Of a DNA stretch of 43,972 nucleotides, positions 23,335 to 31,527 are shown one piece after another. Both the position numbers and the translations under genes were made by a program. The stretch is taken from the NCBI RefSeq assembly GCF_901873365.1, contig NZ_CABFLM010000045.1, positions 1 through 43,972 of the forward strand. Reading direction: 5' to 3'. The notes beneath the pieces are model-generated. The model was given only the letters and a program-made list of their open reading frames with translations, was not told the DNA's origin and made no database searches. Numbering within the stretch: position 1 is the stretch's first letter; each line of letters starts with the position of its first letter. This DNA is from an uncultured Aggregatibacter sp. Its GTDB lineage: Bacteria > Pseudomonadota > Gammaproteobacteria > Enterobacterales > Pasteurellaceae.

Positions 23335-24530
23335 CTTAATAATTCTAAACTTTTATCTAAGGCGTTAAAAAATGCTTCAATGTCTGAGGCGATATTATAA
23401 GGTGCAAAAGATAAGCGCAGGATAGCGGCCTGTCCTAATCTTGCTAAATAAGGCTGTGCACAATGTTCACCAACACGTAATGCGATATTTTGTTCGGCTA
23501 ATAGCGTGGCTAAATCGAAGGCGTTAACATCCTCAAATACAAAGCTGACGACCGAACTTGGTTGTGGTGAGTTAAATAATTTGCATTGTTGATAAGAGGA
23601 TAAACGTTGACGGGTCATTTCTGCCAAGCGTACGGCGTTTTCTTCCATTTCGCCAATATCCCATTGGCTTAACCATTCTAGCACGGCGTTAAAGCCAATC
23701 ACGGCAGCAATATTCGGCGTGCCAGCTTCCAACCGATAAGGCAGTTCGGCAAAGGTGATTTGTTGTTTGCTGACTTTGCTAATCATTTTGCCGCCGTACT
23801 GCAAGGGCTGTAATAAATTTAACGCCTCCAATTTTCCGCTTAACACGCCAAGCCCGGTTGGACCGTAAATTTTATGGGCGGAAAAGGCAATAAAATCGGC
23901 ATCCAATTCTGCTAAATTAATTTTGACGTGACTAATGGCTTGTGCCGCATCCACTAAAACAAGCGCGGAACTTTGTGCGCGAATCAATTCAATCAATTGT
24001 TTGACAGATTGCTGTGTGCCGGTGACATTAGACGCAAAATTTAACGCCACCAATTTGGTGCGAGGGCTGAGTTTTTGTAATAAGGCATTGGTGTCGATTA
24101 GCCAATTATCCAATATCGGCAGCACATGAATAATGGCGCCGGTTTTTTTAGCCACTTGGTGCCACGTGACAAAATTGGCGTGATGATCCGCTTCACTGAT
24201 TATGATTTCATCGCCGGCATTGAGATGCGGTAATAAACCGTTTGCCACTGTGTTAATGGCTTGCGTTGTGCCTGATGTCCAAATCACTGCCTGTTCGCTT
24301 TCGGCATGAATTAACTGCTTAACCCGACTACGAGCTTGTTCATAAAGTGCGGTCTGTTTTTCATCATATTGACTGCGATGTACCGAACCGGCGGATTGAT
24401 AAAAATCCACCGTTGCCCGGATTAAGCACTGCGGTTTGAGGGTGGTTGCGGCGTTATCAAGATAGACCACTGCATCTGCATGAGTGAAATAGGGAAAATA
24501 TTGACGAAATGTAAGGGGATCAAAATGCAT
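23331..24530 (-). CDS. csdA: Cysteine desulfurase CsdA (class V aminotransferase)
   Basis: It removes sulfur from cysteine (or cysteine sulfinate), leaving an enzyme persulfide for the partner CsdE. The 399-aa PLP protein has YLDNAATT near the N-terminus, the Schiff-base Lys220 in FSAHKIYGPTGLG, and the catalytic Cys357 in RVGEHCAQPYL, the group II (SufS/CsdA) signature. GAAGGT precedes the ATG. It begins 3 bases after the nuclease gene and overlaps csdE by 4 bases. Without suf genes nearby, the CsdA rather than SufS name rests on the csdE neighbour. Confidence 0.93.
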   Translation of the reverse strand: MHFDPLTFRQYFPYFTHADAVVYLDNAATTLKPQCLIRATVDFYQSAGSVHRSQYDEKQTALYEQARSRVKQLIHAESEQAVIWTSGTTQAINTVANGLLPHLNAGDEIIISEADHHANFVTWHQVAKKTGAIIHVLPILDNWLIDTNALLQKLSPRTKLVALNFASNVTGTQQSVKQLIELIRAQSSALVLVDAAQAISHVKINLAELDADFIAFSAHKIYGPTGLGVLSGKLEALNLLQPLQYGGKMISKVSKQQITFAELPYRLEAGTPNIAAVIGFNAVLEWLSQWDIGEMEENAVRLAEMTRQRLSSYQQCKLFNSPQPSSVVSFVFEDVNAFDLATLLAEQNIALRVGEHCAQPYLARLGQAAILRLSFAPYNIASDIEAFFNALDKSLELLR

Positions 24531-24533
24531 TTT

Positions 24534-25004
24534 TTACCTTCTTTGTTGTTGACGCCATAAATGGGGTTCAATAGGCGAGGGATCGCGCCACAAACCGCGT
24601 CGATGTTCTCTTGCCGTTTGCTCAGCCTGTAAATAGGCAACATCCTGTAAATATTGCCGATAAGCCCATGCCATGCCTTGTTGTACCATAATTAAATTGA
24701 TGTTTTGCCCCTGCTTATCATACACCGTTGCCAAGGTGCGCTGATAGCGATCGTAGCCTTGAATATCTAATGTCACCTGGCGTTTATGAATCAATGAACC
24801 CAGCATTTGACGGGATTTTTTCCCGAAAGGCTGTGCTTTTTCCGGTGCATCGATTTCGGCTAACCTCACTTTAATGGGTTTGAGATTCGCCGTTAAACAG
24901 GTGAACGTGTCGCCATCGCTAATTCCTACCACAAAACAATCTGCCGTGCGCGCTTGCAAAGCGAGGGGGAGAATAAAAAAGAAAAAACACAGAAAATATC
25001 GCAT
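24534..25004 (-). CDS. Exported thermonuclease-like nuclease (SNase family)
   Basis: A 156-aa staphylococcal-nuclease-fold protein, homologous as I recall to H. influenzae HI1296. A signal peptide of about 18 residues (MRYFLCFFFFILPLALQA) should export it. The domain shows DGDTFTCL (Ca-binding Asp), VRLAEIDAPE with the catalytic Arg-Glu region, YDRYQRTLATVY and QGMAWAYRQY. It lies between fructokinase (14 bases upstream) and csdA (3 bases downstream). A secreted nuclease in a naturally competent genus could process DNA or simply feed on nucleotides; that is inference. Confidence 0.9.
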   Translation of the reverse strand: MRYFLCFFFFILPLALQARTADCFVVGISDGDTFTCLTANLKPIKVRLAEIDAPEKAQPFGKKSRQMLGSLIHKRQVTLDIQGYDRYQRTLATVYDKQGQNINLIMVQQGMAWAYRQYLQDVAYLQAEQTAREHRRGLWRDPSPIEPHLWRQQQRR

Positions 25005-25018
25005 CGTGAGGATATTCG

Positions 25019-25954
25019 TTACAGTATGACGTTGTCACAAAATTCAGCCAGTTGTGCTTTATTCGGCAGGGCAGACATGGCACCTTTGGCCGTGGTAGCT
25101 AACGCACCACAGGCATTAGCTTGACGGAGAATTTGCTCAAGCACAGGAATTTCTTTCCAATTAGGATGTTGTGAAAGCCCGGCAAGAAGACCGCCGACAA
25201 AGGCATCGCCCGCGCCTGTTGTGTCAATCGGTTTTAAGGCTTTGCCGGCAACAATGTCTTTTTTACCGGCTAAATGATAGCATGCGCCGTCTTTGCCTAA
25301 GGTCACAATGATCAATTTTTCCGGATAAAGTGCGGTGATTTTTTCAAATGCGTCGTCTAAGGTTTGTGTGTCAGTGAGGAGCGTCAATTCTTCTTCTGAA
25401 AACTTCAACACATCCGCTAATGCTACCGCCTGCATAACGGTTTGCTTCATGTCGTCAAAACTTGCCCAAAGGGATTCGCGTAGATTTGGATCAAAAGAGA
25501 AGAATCCGCCTGCAGCTTTAATGCGGCGAATGGCTTCAAAAGTGGTTTCGCTAGAAGGGGTATTGATTAAAGCAATAGAGCAGCAGTGTAGCCATTCGTT
25601 TGCTTGGAAATTCGGTAAGTCTGCCACTTGTAAAAATTGGTCGGCACTTGGGTTCACCATAAAGGTAAAGCTCCGTTCGCCGTTGTCTAACCCGACGATA
25701 ACCGTGGAAGTACGCTGTTGCGGATCAAGAATCATGTGGCTGGTTTGTACCTTTTCCTGTTGCAGGGTTTGTTGCATAAATTCGCCCAAGGGGTCTTTGC
25801 CTACGCGACCGATAAATGCACTTTCACCACCTAAACGGGCTATGCCTACCGCCACGTTTGCCGGAGCGCCGCCTGCACAACGCAAGTAATGATTTTCTCC
25901 ATCGGGGATTAAATCCACCACGGCGTCACCTAATACCCAAATTTTTTGGCTCAT
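25019..25954 (-). CDS. scrK: Fructokinase, PfkB family
   Basis: A 311-aa PfkB/ribokinase-family sugar kinase, probably phosphorylating fructose to fructose-6-phosphate. The N-terminal GGAPANVAVGIARLGGESAFIGRVGKDPLG and the C-terminal DTTGAGDAFVGGLL (anion hole and catalytic Asp) are the two family signatures; FDPNLRESLW is typical of bacterial fructokinases. It starts after CGAGGAGC and heads a minus-strand run fructokinase-nuclease-csdA-csdE. No fructose transporter or sucrose gene lies beside it, so substrate is inferred from subgroup motifs only. Confidence 0.85.
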   Translation of the reverse strand: MSQKIWVLGDAVVDLIPDGENHYLRCAGGAPANVAVGIARLGGESAFIGRVGKDPLGEFMQQTLQQEKVQTSHMILDPQQRTSTVIVGLDNGERSFTFMVNPSADQFLQVADLPNFQANEWLHCCSIALINTPSSETTFEAIRRIKAAGGFFSFDPNLRESLWASFDDMKQTVMQAVALADVLKFSEEELTLLTDTQTLDDAFEKITALYPEKLIIVTLGKDGACYHLAGKKDIVAGKALKPIDTTGAGDAFVGGLLAGLSQHPNWKEIPVLEQILRQANACGALATTAKGAMSALPNKAQLAEFCDNVIL

Positions 25955-25997
25955 TTTTTGCTCCTCGTGTTACCCCTAAAAAACACAGATAAAAATA

Positions 25998-26036
25998 ACC
26001 GCACTTTATGAAGCCATAAGTGCGGTTCGTTTTTGT
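25998..26036. terminator. Terminator of tyrS made of an inverted USS pair
   Basis: AACCGCACTTTATG and CATAAGTGCGGTT pair perfectly with a short AAGC-containing loop, flanked by A- and T-rich runs on both sides. Two USS in inverted order form the stem, a familiar use of uptake sequences in this family. Confidence 0.88.
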
Positions 26037-26043
26037 GATGTTT

Positions 26044-27231
26044 TTATTTCACCGTGACCTTGGCAAATTTGCGTTTACCCACTTGGTAAACCGCAGTGGA
26101 GGCGGTGATAACCAGTTTGGCATCTTCCACTTTTTCACCGTCAATTTTCACGCCACCTTGTTGTACCATGCGGTTGGCTTCTGAAGTTGAAGCCACTAAA
26201 CCGGCGTCTTTTAACAAGTTGGCAAGCCCAATTTCGCCTTCAAAGGTAAAGTCAGGCATGTCATCCGGCATCGCGCCTTTTTGGAAACGGTTGATAAATT
26301 CTTGTTCAGCCGCCTCTGCAGCCGCCTCATCATGGAAACGGGCAATAATTTCTTTCGCCAACAAGATTTTTACATCCCGTGGATTTTTGCCGTTTGCCAC
26401 ATCTGCTTTTAATTGGGCAATTTCAGCTAATGGGCGGAAAGAAAGCAAGTTGTACCAATCCCACATTAAGTCATCGGAAATGGACATGATTTTGCCGAAC
26501 ATTTCGCTTGGTGCTTCGGTGACACCGATATAGTTACCGAGGGATTTAGACATTTTTTTCTCGCCATCCAAGCCCACTAATAATGGCAGGGTAATCGCCA
26601 CTTGTGGTTTTTGACCGGCAGATTTTTGTAATTCGCGCCCCACTAATAAATTGAATTTTTGATCGGTTCCGCCTAACTCAACATCGGCTTCCAACGCAAC
26701 AGAATCATGACCTTGCAAGAGCGGATAAATAAATTCATGAATCGCAATGGGTTGATTGTTAGAGAAACGTTTTTTGAAATCATCACGTTCTAACATACGG
26801 GCAACAGTGTAGTTGCTTGCTAAACGAATCATGCCTTCGGTGCCTAATTTACCCAACCATTCAGAGTTGAATACGATGCGGGTTTTTTGCGGATCGAGAA
26901 TTTTGTAAATTTGTTGTTTGTAGGTTTCCGCATTACGTAACACATCTTCGCGGCTAAGCGGTGGACGGGTAGCATTTTTGCCGGATGGGTCGCCCACCAT
27001 GCCGGTGAAGTCACCGATTAAGAAATAAACTTCGTGGCCTAATTGTTGGAATTGACGTAATTTGTTTAATACCACCGTGTGACCTAAATGAATATCTGGT
27101 GCGGTTGGGTCTGCGCCGAGTTTCACGCGCAATGGGCGATTTTCTTTAAGTTTTTCAATTAAATCTTGTTCAGAAAGAATTTCATCTACGCCGCGTTTTA
27201 GTTCCGCGAGAACGGTATTCATATCAGTCAT
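26044..27231 (-). CDS. tyrS: Tyrosyl-tRNA synthetase
   Basis: It charges tRNA-Tyr in the cytosol. The 395-aa class I synthetase has the HIGH variant HLGH at residues 48-51, FLIGDFTGMVGDPSGKNATR, the KMSKS loop in DGEKKMSKSLGNYIGV (near 230), and a C-terminal S4-like RNA-binding domain (NRMVQQGGVKIDGEKV). It is the TyrRS subtype of about 400 aa found in Pasteurellaceae. AGGA precedes the ATG. It has its own -10 at 27275-27270 and lies just downstream of a Fur-controlled sRNA on the same strand. Confidence 0.97.
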   Translation of the reverse strand: MTDMNTVLAELKRGVDEILSEQDLIEKLKENRPLRVKLGADPTAPDIHLGHTVVLNKLRQFQQLGHEVYFLIGDFTGMVGDPSGKNATRPPLSREDVLRNAETYKQQIYKILDPQKTRIVFNSEWLGKLGTEGMIRLASNYTVARMLERDDFKKRFSNNQPIAIHEFIYPLLQGHDSVALEADVELGGTDQKFNLLVGRELQKSAGQKPQVAITLPLLVGLDGEKKMSKSLGNYIGVTEAPSEMFGKIMSISDDLMWDWYNLLSFRPLAEIAQLKADVANGKNPRDVKILLAKEIIARFHDEAAAEAAEQEFINRFQKGAMPDDMPDFTFEGEIGLANLLKDAGLVASTSEANRMVQQGGVKIDGEKVEDAKLVITASTAVYQVGKRKFAKVTVK

Positions 27232-27269
27232 GTCTTTTCCTAATGTTATTCAATTTACCGAAAGGCTAC

Positions 27270-27275
27270 ATTATA
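27270..27275 (-). promoter_or_regulatory. Probable -10 element of tyrS
   Basis: A perfect TATAAT on the minus strand 39 bases before the tyrS ATG; no good -35 at 17 bases. It would give tyrS its own start, separate from the sRNA promoter upstream. Confidence 0.45.
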
Positions 27276-27329
27276 GAGGTTATTCGACAAATTTAAATTA
27301 TTTTTAAGGAAAAGGCCGGATTTCAGGCG

Positions 27330-27395
27330 AAAAAAAACGCCTCTTGTGGGGGATGAGGCGTTGAAGTTGGAGTGATTATCTATTGTTGTTTGAAT
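27330..27395 (-). ncRNA. Candidate Fur-regulated small RNA
   Basis: Between sfsA and tyrS, the minus strand has a complete short transcription unit: promoter and Fur boxes at 27454-27400, a predicted start near 27395, about 30 bases of unstructured sequence (AAACAACAATAG...), and a terminator hairpin AACGCCTC/GAGGCGTT followed by eight Ts (27330-27362). The terminator loop is C-rich (ATCCCCCACAA), suited to pairing with G-rich ribosome sites. No reading frame with a ribosome site lies in it. It may correspond to the iron-responsive sRNAs described in Haemophilus and Aggregatibacter; identity not proven. Confidence 0.75.
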
Positions 27396-27399
27396 GATT

Positions 27400-27454
27400 A
27401 AATGATAATTATTCTCAAAATTAATGTCAAGCACTTTAATGAAAATAATTCTCA
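27400..27454 (-). promoter_or_regulatory. Sigma-70 promoter with two Fur-like boxes
   Basis: TTGACA (27430-27425), exactly 17 bases, then TATCAT (27407-27402). One Fur-type box, TGAGAATAATTATCATTT (27417-27400), covers spacer and -10; a second, TGAGAATTATTTTCATTA (27454-27437), lies upstream of the -35. Both fit the GATAAT-type A+T-rich inverted Fur consensus, so iron-bound Fur should repress. Confidence 0.8.
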
Positions 27455-27464
27455 AATAATTCAC

Positions 27465-28196
27465 TTAAATCCCATTTAGCTTAAGTGGTACGACCTTTGT
27501 GAGGTGAAGTGCGGTCGGAATTCCCTGCGTTTTTTCAAATTCAGCGGCATATGCATAGGCTTCCACGCCTTCTTTGAGGGCTTGCTGGAAAAGCGTGTCA
27601 TATTTGGCATCAATGTGTTTTGCGATTTGGAAATGCTCGAAGCCATCGTGTAATCCACAGAAGAAAATCACCGCGCGATGACCTTGTTTTTTCATGGCGA
27701 TCAATTCGCGTAAGTGTTTTTGTCCGCGCGTGGTAACGGCATCGGGAAACATACCGAGTTTTTTGTCGTTATTCACATACGTGATGGATTTCACTTCTAC
27801 ATAGCAATCAGGCAGATCGTTACCTTTCAGCAGAAAATCAATGCGGCTGTTTTCTTCACCGTATTTCACTTCCGGGTGAATTTCGTCATACATGGCGAGT
27901 TCAAGGATGTGTTTTTTCTGTAAAGCATCAAAGGTGAGCTGATTAGAACGGTGCGTGTTAATGCAAACCATATTGCCATTGGCTAATTGGGTTAGCTCCC
28001 AAGAGCTTGGGTATTTCCGTGTGGCACTGTCGGAGGTGGAATACCAAACGGTGTCGCCTTCCGCGCCGCAGCCGATCATCGCGCCGGTGTTGGCGCAGTG
28101 TAGCGTCGTGATATCGCCGTTTGGCAGTTGCACATCCGCTAAGAAACGTTTGTAACGGCGGATTAAAGTGGCAGATTGTAGAGAGGGTAATTGCAT
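27465..28196 (-). CDS. sfsA: SfsA, sugar fermentation stimulation protein
   Basis: A 243-aa protein of the SfsA family, named for restoring maltose use in E. coli crp mutants; the fold combines an OB-like N-terminal domain with a nuclease-like C-terminal domain, and its biochemical role is unsettled. Motifs: LHCANTGAMIGC, SSWELTQL, ENSRIDFLL with YVEVKSIT (the PD-(D/E)xK-like core), MFPDAVTTRGQKHL. Start follows no strong ribosome site. It stands alone, with the sRNA promoter beginning about 10 bases past its stop. Confidence 0.94.
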   Translation of the reverse strand: MQLPSLQSATLIRRYKRFLADVQLPNGDITTLHCANTGAMIGCGAEGDTVWYSTSDSATRKYPSSWELTQLANGNMVCINTHRSNQLTFDALQKKHILELAMYDEIHPEVKYGEENSRIDFLLKGNDLPDCYVEVKSITYVNNDKKLGMFPDAVTTRGQKHLRELIAMKKQGHRAVIFFCGLHDGFEHFQIAKHIDAKYDTLFQQALKEGVEAYAYAAEFEKTQGIPTALHLTKVVPLKLNGI

Positions 28197-28341
28197 AGTG
28201 TTTAACCTTGTATATCAAAGTGCGGTTAAGTTTTTCCGTGTTTTTTAACTGACCGAATGTGAAGCGGTAGCCAAAAGATTCGCGCGCTAAGATAGCAAAG
28301 GGTGGAATGAATTTCTAATGTTTTTATAGCCTTGCGCAAAG

Positions 28342-28357
28342 TGTAATAGGGATCACA
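28342..28357 (+). promoter_or_regulatory. CRP-like site upstream of pntAB
   Basis: TGTAATAGGGATCACA matches TGTGA-N6-TCACA at 9 of 10 key positions, about 140 bases before the pntA ATG. No strong -10/-35 pair was recognised downstream in the 299-bp gap between sfsA and pntA. Confidence 0.5.
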
Positions 28358-28495
28358 TATTGAATAAAAAGCCGAAAAATTTTTTTAATTTTTGAGGGAA
28401 CAATGGTAGAGTGAGGGCTAATTTGACTGCCGAGAGGTGTCATTTCGGGCGGGTAAGTTTGTTACCTAAATCTTAACCAATCAAAGGGAATCATT

Positions 28496-30031
28496 ATGTT
28501 AATTGGTGTACCTAGAGAACGGCTTGATAATGAAAGTCGTGTGGCGGCAACGCCGAAAACGGTTCAGCAAATTTTGAAGCTCGGTTTCGACGTAATTGTT
28601 GAACATGATGCGGGTTTCAAAGCCAGTTTTGAAGATCAGGCATTTACAGCTGCCGGTGCGAAAGTCGGTGATGCCGCACAGGTTTGGCAAGCGGACATTA
28701 TTTTTAAAGTCAACGCGCCGACTGATGATGAAATCGCTTTAATTAAAGAAGGGGCAACCTTAGTCAGCTTTATCTGGCCTGCGCAAAATCCGCAGCTCAT
28801 GGAAAAACTGTCAGCGAAAAAAATCAATGTGTTGGCGATGGATGCCGTGCCACGTATTTCTCGTGCGCAAGCGTTGGATGCATTAAGTTCGATGGCAAAC
28901 ATTGCGGGTTATCGTGCCGTAGTAGAAGCCGCACATGAATTCGGTAGTTTCTTCACCGGACAAATTACCGCCGCAGGTAAAGTACCACCGGCAAAAGTGT
29001 TGGTGATTGGTGCGGGTGTTGCCGGTCTTGCCGCGATTGGGGCAGCAAACAGTCTAGGTGCCATTGTTCGTGCTTTTGACTCCCGTCCGGAAGTAAAAGA
29101 ACAAGTAGAAAGTATGGGCGCCAGCTTCCTTGAAATCGATTTCAAAGAAGAAGGCGGTAGCGGCGATGGTTATGCGAAAGTGATGTCTGAGGAATTTAAT
29201 CGTCGCGCGCTTGCCCTTTACGCAGAACAAGCGAAAGAAGTGGACATTATCATTACCACCGCATTAATTCCGGGCAGACCTGCACCGCGCTTAATCACCA
29301 AAGAAATGGTGGAATCCATGAAACCGGGCAGCGTGATCGTCGATTTAGCTGCGGCAACCGGCGGTAACTGTGAATTAAGTAAAGCCGGCGAAGTGGTGGT
29401 CACCGATAATCAAGTGAAAATCATTGGTTACACCGATTTACCAAGCCGTTTACCAACGCAATCTTCCCAACTTTACGGTACCAACCTGGTTAACTTATTG
29501 AAATTGCTTTGTAAAAACAAAGACGGTCAAATCGACATCAATTTCGATGACGTGGTATTGCGTGGCGTGACAGTGATTCGTGATGGCGAAGTGACATGGC
29601 CGGCACCGCCGATTCAAGTGTCTGCGCAACCGCAACAACAAGCGAAAGCGGCAAGTGCGGTCAAAAAAGAAGAGGAAAAACCAACCGATCCGCGTAAAAA
29701 ATACGGCATTATGGCGGCAGTGGGTGTGCTTTTCTTATGGCTTACGTCTATTGCACCGGCGGCTTTCCTTTCTCACTTAACCGTGTTCGTCTTGGCTTGT
29801 GTCGTGGGTTACTATGTGGTTTGGAATGTTAGCCATGCGCTACACACTCCATTGATGGCGGTAACCAATGCTATTTCAGGGATTATTATTGTGGGAGCGT
29901 TATTGCAAATCTCACAAGGTAATTTCTTCATTAGTGTGTTGGCGTTTATTGCGATTTTAGTGGCAAGCATCAACATTTTTGGTGGCTTCCGCGTCACTCA
30001 ACGTATGCTTTCCATGTTTAGAAAAGGCTAA
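28496..30031 (+). CDS. pntA: Proton-translocating NAD(P) transhydrogenase, alpha subunit
   Basis: PntA and PntB use the proton gradient to reduce NADP+ with NADH. The 511-aa alpha subunit has the NAD(H)-binding domain I (residues 1 to about 380) with GVPRERLDNESRVA, RISRAQALDALSSMANIAGYRAV, the Rossmann loop VIGAGVAGLAAIGAA, and ALIPGRPAPRLI, then a linker rich in Lys/Glu/Gln and about four C-terminal transmembrane helices. AAGGGAAT precedes the ATG. pntB follows after 10 bases. Confidence 0.97.
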   Translation: MLIGVPRERLDNESRVAATPKTVQQILKLGFDVIVEHDAGFKASFEDQAFTAAGAKVGDAAQVWQADIIFKVNAPTDDEIALIKEGATLVSFIWPAQNPQLMEKLSAKKINVLAMDAVPRISRAQALDALSSMANIAGYRAVVEAAHEFGSFFTGQITAAGKVPPAKVLVIGAGVAGLAAIGAANSLGAIVRAFDSRPEVKEQVESMGASFLEIDFKEEGGSGDGYAKVMSEEFNRRALALYAEQAKEVDIIITTALIPGRPAPRLITKEMVESMKPGSVIVDLAAATGGNCELSKAGEVVVTDNQVKIIGYTDLPSRLPTQSSQLYGTNLVNLLKLLCKNKDGQIDINFDDVVLRGVTVIRDGEVTWPAPPIQVSAQPQQQAKAASAVKKEEEKPTDPRKKYGIMAAVGVLFLWLTSIAPAAFLSHLTVFVLACVVGYYVVWNVSHALHTPLMAVTNAISGIIIVGALLQISQGNFFISVLAFIAILVASINIFGGFRVTQRMLSMFRKG

Positions 30032-30041
30032 GGAGAAAATC

Positions 30042-31466
30042 ATGTCAGAAGGTTTTGTACAAGCTGCGTATATTGTTGCAGCGTTACTCTTCATTATGAG
30101 CTTAGCCGGTCTTTCTAAACATGAAACGGCGAAAGCAGGGTGCTGGTACGGCATTATCGGGATGGGGATTGCACTCATCGCCACCATCTTCGGGCCAAAA
30201 TCCGAAGGCACATTGTGGATCATTATTGCTATGGTGATTGGTGGGGCGATTGGTATTCAGCGTGCATTGAAAGTCGAAATGACGGAAATGCCGGAATTAG
30301 TGGCAATCTTGCACAGTTTCGTGGGTTTGGCTGCGGTATTGGTAGGTTATAACAGTTACGGTTTGCATGATATCCCAACCATGCCAAGCGGTTTAAATGA
30401 CGTAGAACAAGCGAAATTCCTTGCAGAACAAGCCGCACTTGCCAGCGTGCATAACGTGGAAGTGTTTTTAGGGATCTTTATCGGTGCGGTGACCTTCACC
30501 GGCTCCGTGGTGGCATTCGGTAAATTAAGCGGAAAAATTAATTCTAAAGCCTTAATGTTGCCACACCGTCATAAATTAAACTTAGCCGCACTTATCGTTT
30601 CTGCCTTGTTAATGGTGGCGTTCTTAAGTGAGCCGGAAAATATCTTCCCGGTATTAATCATGACCGTGATTGCCCTTGCTTTCGGTTGGCATTTAGTGGC
30701 CTCTATCGGTGGTGCAGACATGCCGGTGGTGGTATCCATGCTGAACTCCTATTCCGGCTGGGCGGCTGCTGCGGCAGGGTTCATGCTTAGCAATGACTTG
30801 TTAATCGTGACCGGTGCGCTTGTAGGTTCTTCCGGTGCGATCTTGTCTTACATCATGTGTAAAGCCATGAACCGCTCTTTCATCAGCGTTATTGCCGGTG
30901 GTTTTGGTAATGATGTTCAAGTATCTTCCGAGACCGAACAAGGCGAACACCGCGAAACAACCGCAGAAGAAGTGGCAGAGTTGTTGAAAAACTCCAGCTC
31001 TGTGATCATCACCCCGGGATACGGCATGGCAGTCGCACAAGCACAATATCCGGTGGCGGAAATCACCCAAAAACTACGCGAGCGTGGTGTAAACGTGCGT
31101 TTTGGTATCCATCCGGTTGCCGGACGTTTGCCGGGCCACATGAACGTGTTATTGGCGGAAGCCAAAGTGCCTTACGACATCGTGTTGGAAATGGATGAAA
31201 TCAACGATGATTTCGCTGACACCGACACCGTCTTGGTTATCGGCGCGAACGACACTGTAAACCCTGCCGCAATGGATGACCCGCACAGCCCAATCGCCGG
31301 TATGCCGGTATTGGAAGTATGGAAAGCGGCTAACGTAGTGGTATTCAAACGTTCTATGAATACCGGTTACGCCGGTGTACAAAATCCATTGTTCTTCAAA
31401 GAAAACACCCAAATGCTGTTTGGTGATGCGAAAGAACGTGTGGATGACATCTTAAAAGCGTTGTAA
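30042..31466 (+). CDS. pntB: Proton-translocating NAD(P) transhydrogenase, beta subunit
   Basis: The 474-aa beta subunit supplies most of the proton channel (about nine helices in residues 1-270, with HKLNLAALI, ADMPVVVSMLNSYSGWA) and the C-terminal NADP(H)-binding domain III: ITPGYGMAVAQAQYPVAE, GIHPVAGRLPGHMNVLLAEA, EMDEIND, VLVIGANDTVNPAA. I place the start at 30042 (MSEGFVQAAYIVAAL), where AAGGAGAAAATC precedes the ATG; a longer in-frame reading overlaps pntA and is not used. A hairpin terminator follows within 30 bases. Confidence 0.97.
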   Translation: MSEGFVQAAYIVAALLFIMSLAGLSKHETAKAGCWYGIIGMGIALIATIFGPKSEGTLWIIIAMVIGGAIGIQRALKVEMTEMPELVAILHSFVGLAAVLVGYNSYGLHDIPTMPSGLNDVEQAKFLAEQAALASVHNVEVFLGIFIGAVTFTGSVVAFGKLSGKINSKALMLPHRHKLNLAALIVSALLMVAFLSEPENIFPVLIMTVIALAFGWHLVASIGGADMPVVVSMLNSYSGWAAAAAGFMLSNDLLIVTGALVGSSGAILSYIMCKAMNRSFISVIAGGFGNDVQVSSETEQGEHRETTAEEVAELLKNSSSVIITPGYGMAVAQAQYPVAEITQKLRERGVNVRFGIHPVAGRLPGHMNVLLAEAKVPYDIVLEMDEINDDFADTDTVLVIGANDTVNPAAMDDPHSPIAGMPVLEVWKAANVVVFKRSMNTGYAGVQNPLFFKENTQMLFGDAKERVDDILKAL

Positions 31467-31493
31467 TTTGCTTTGAATGACAAGCTAAAAAAT

Positions 31494-31527
31494 AAAAGTG
31501 CGGTGAGTTTTTTCACCGCATTTTTTA
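31494..31527 (+). terminator. Terminator of pntAB
   Basis: TGCGGTGA and TCACCGCA pair and are followed by a T-run; a USS forms the left arm. It overlaps the end of the convergent 31525 gene. Confidence 0.88.

Noticed and set aside
27255..27464. A 69-codon open frame on the minus strand between sfsA and tyrS
   Set aside because: It runs through the sRNA promoter and terminator, lacks a ribosome site and has no family resemblance.
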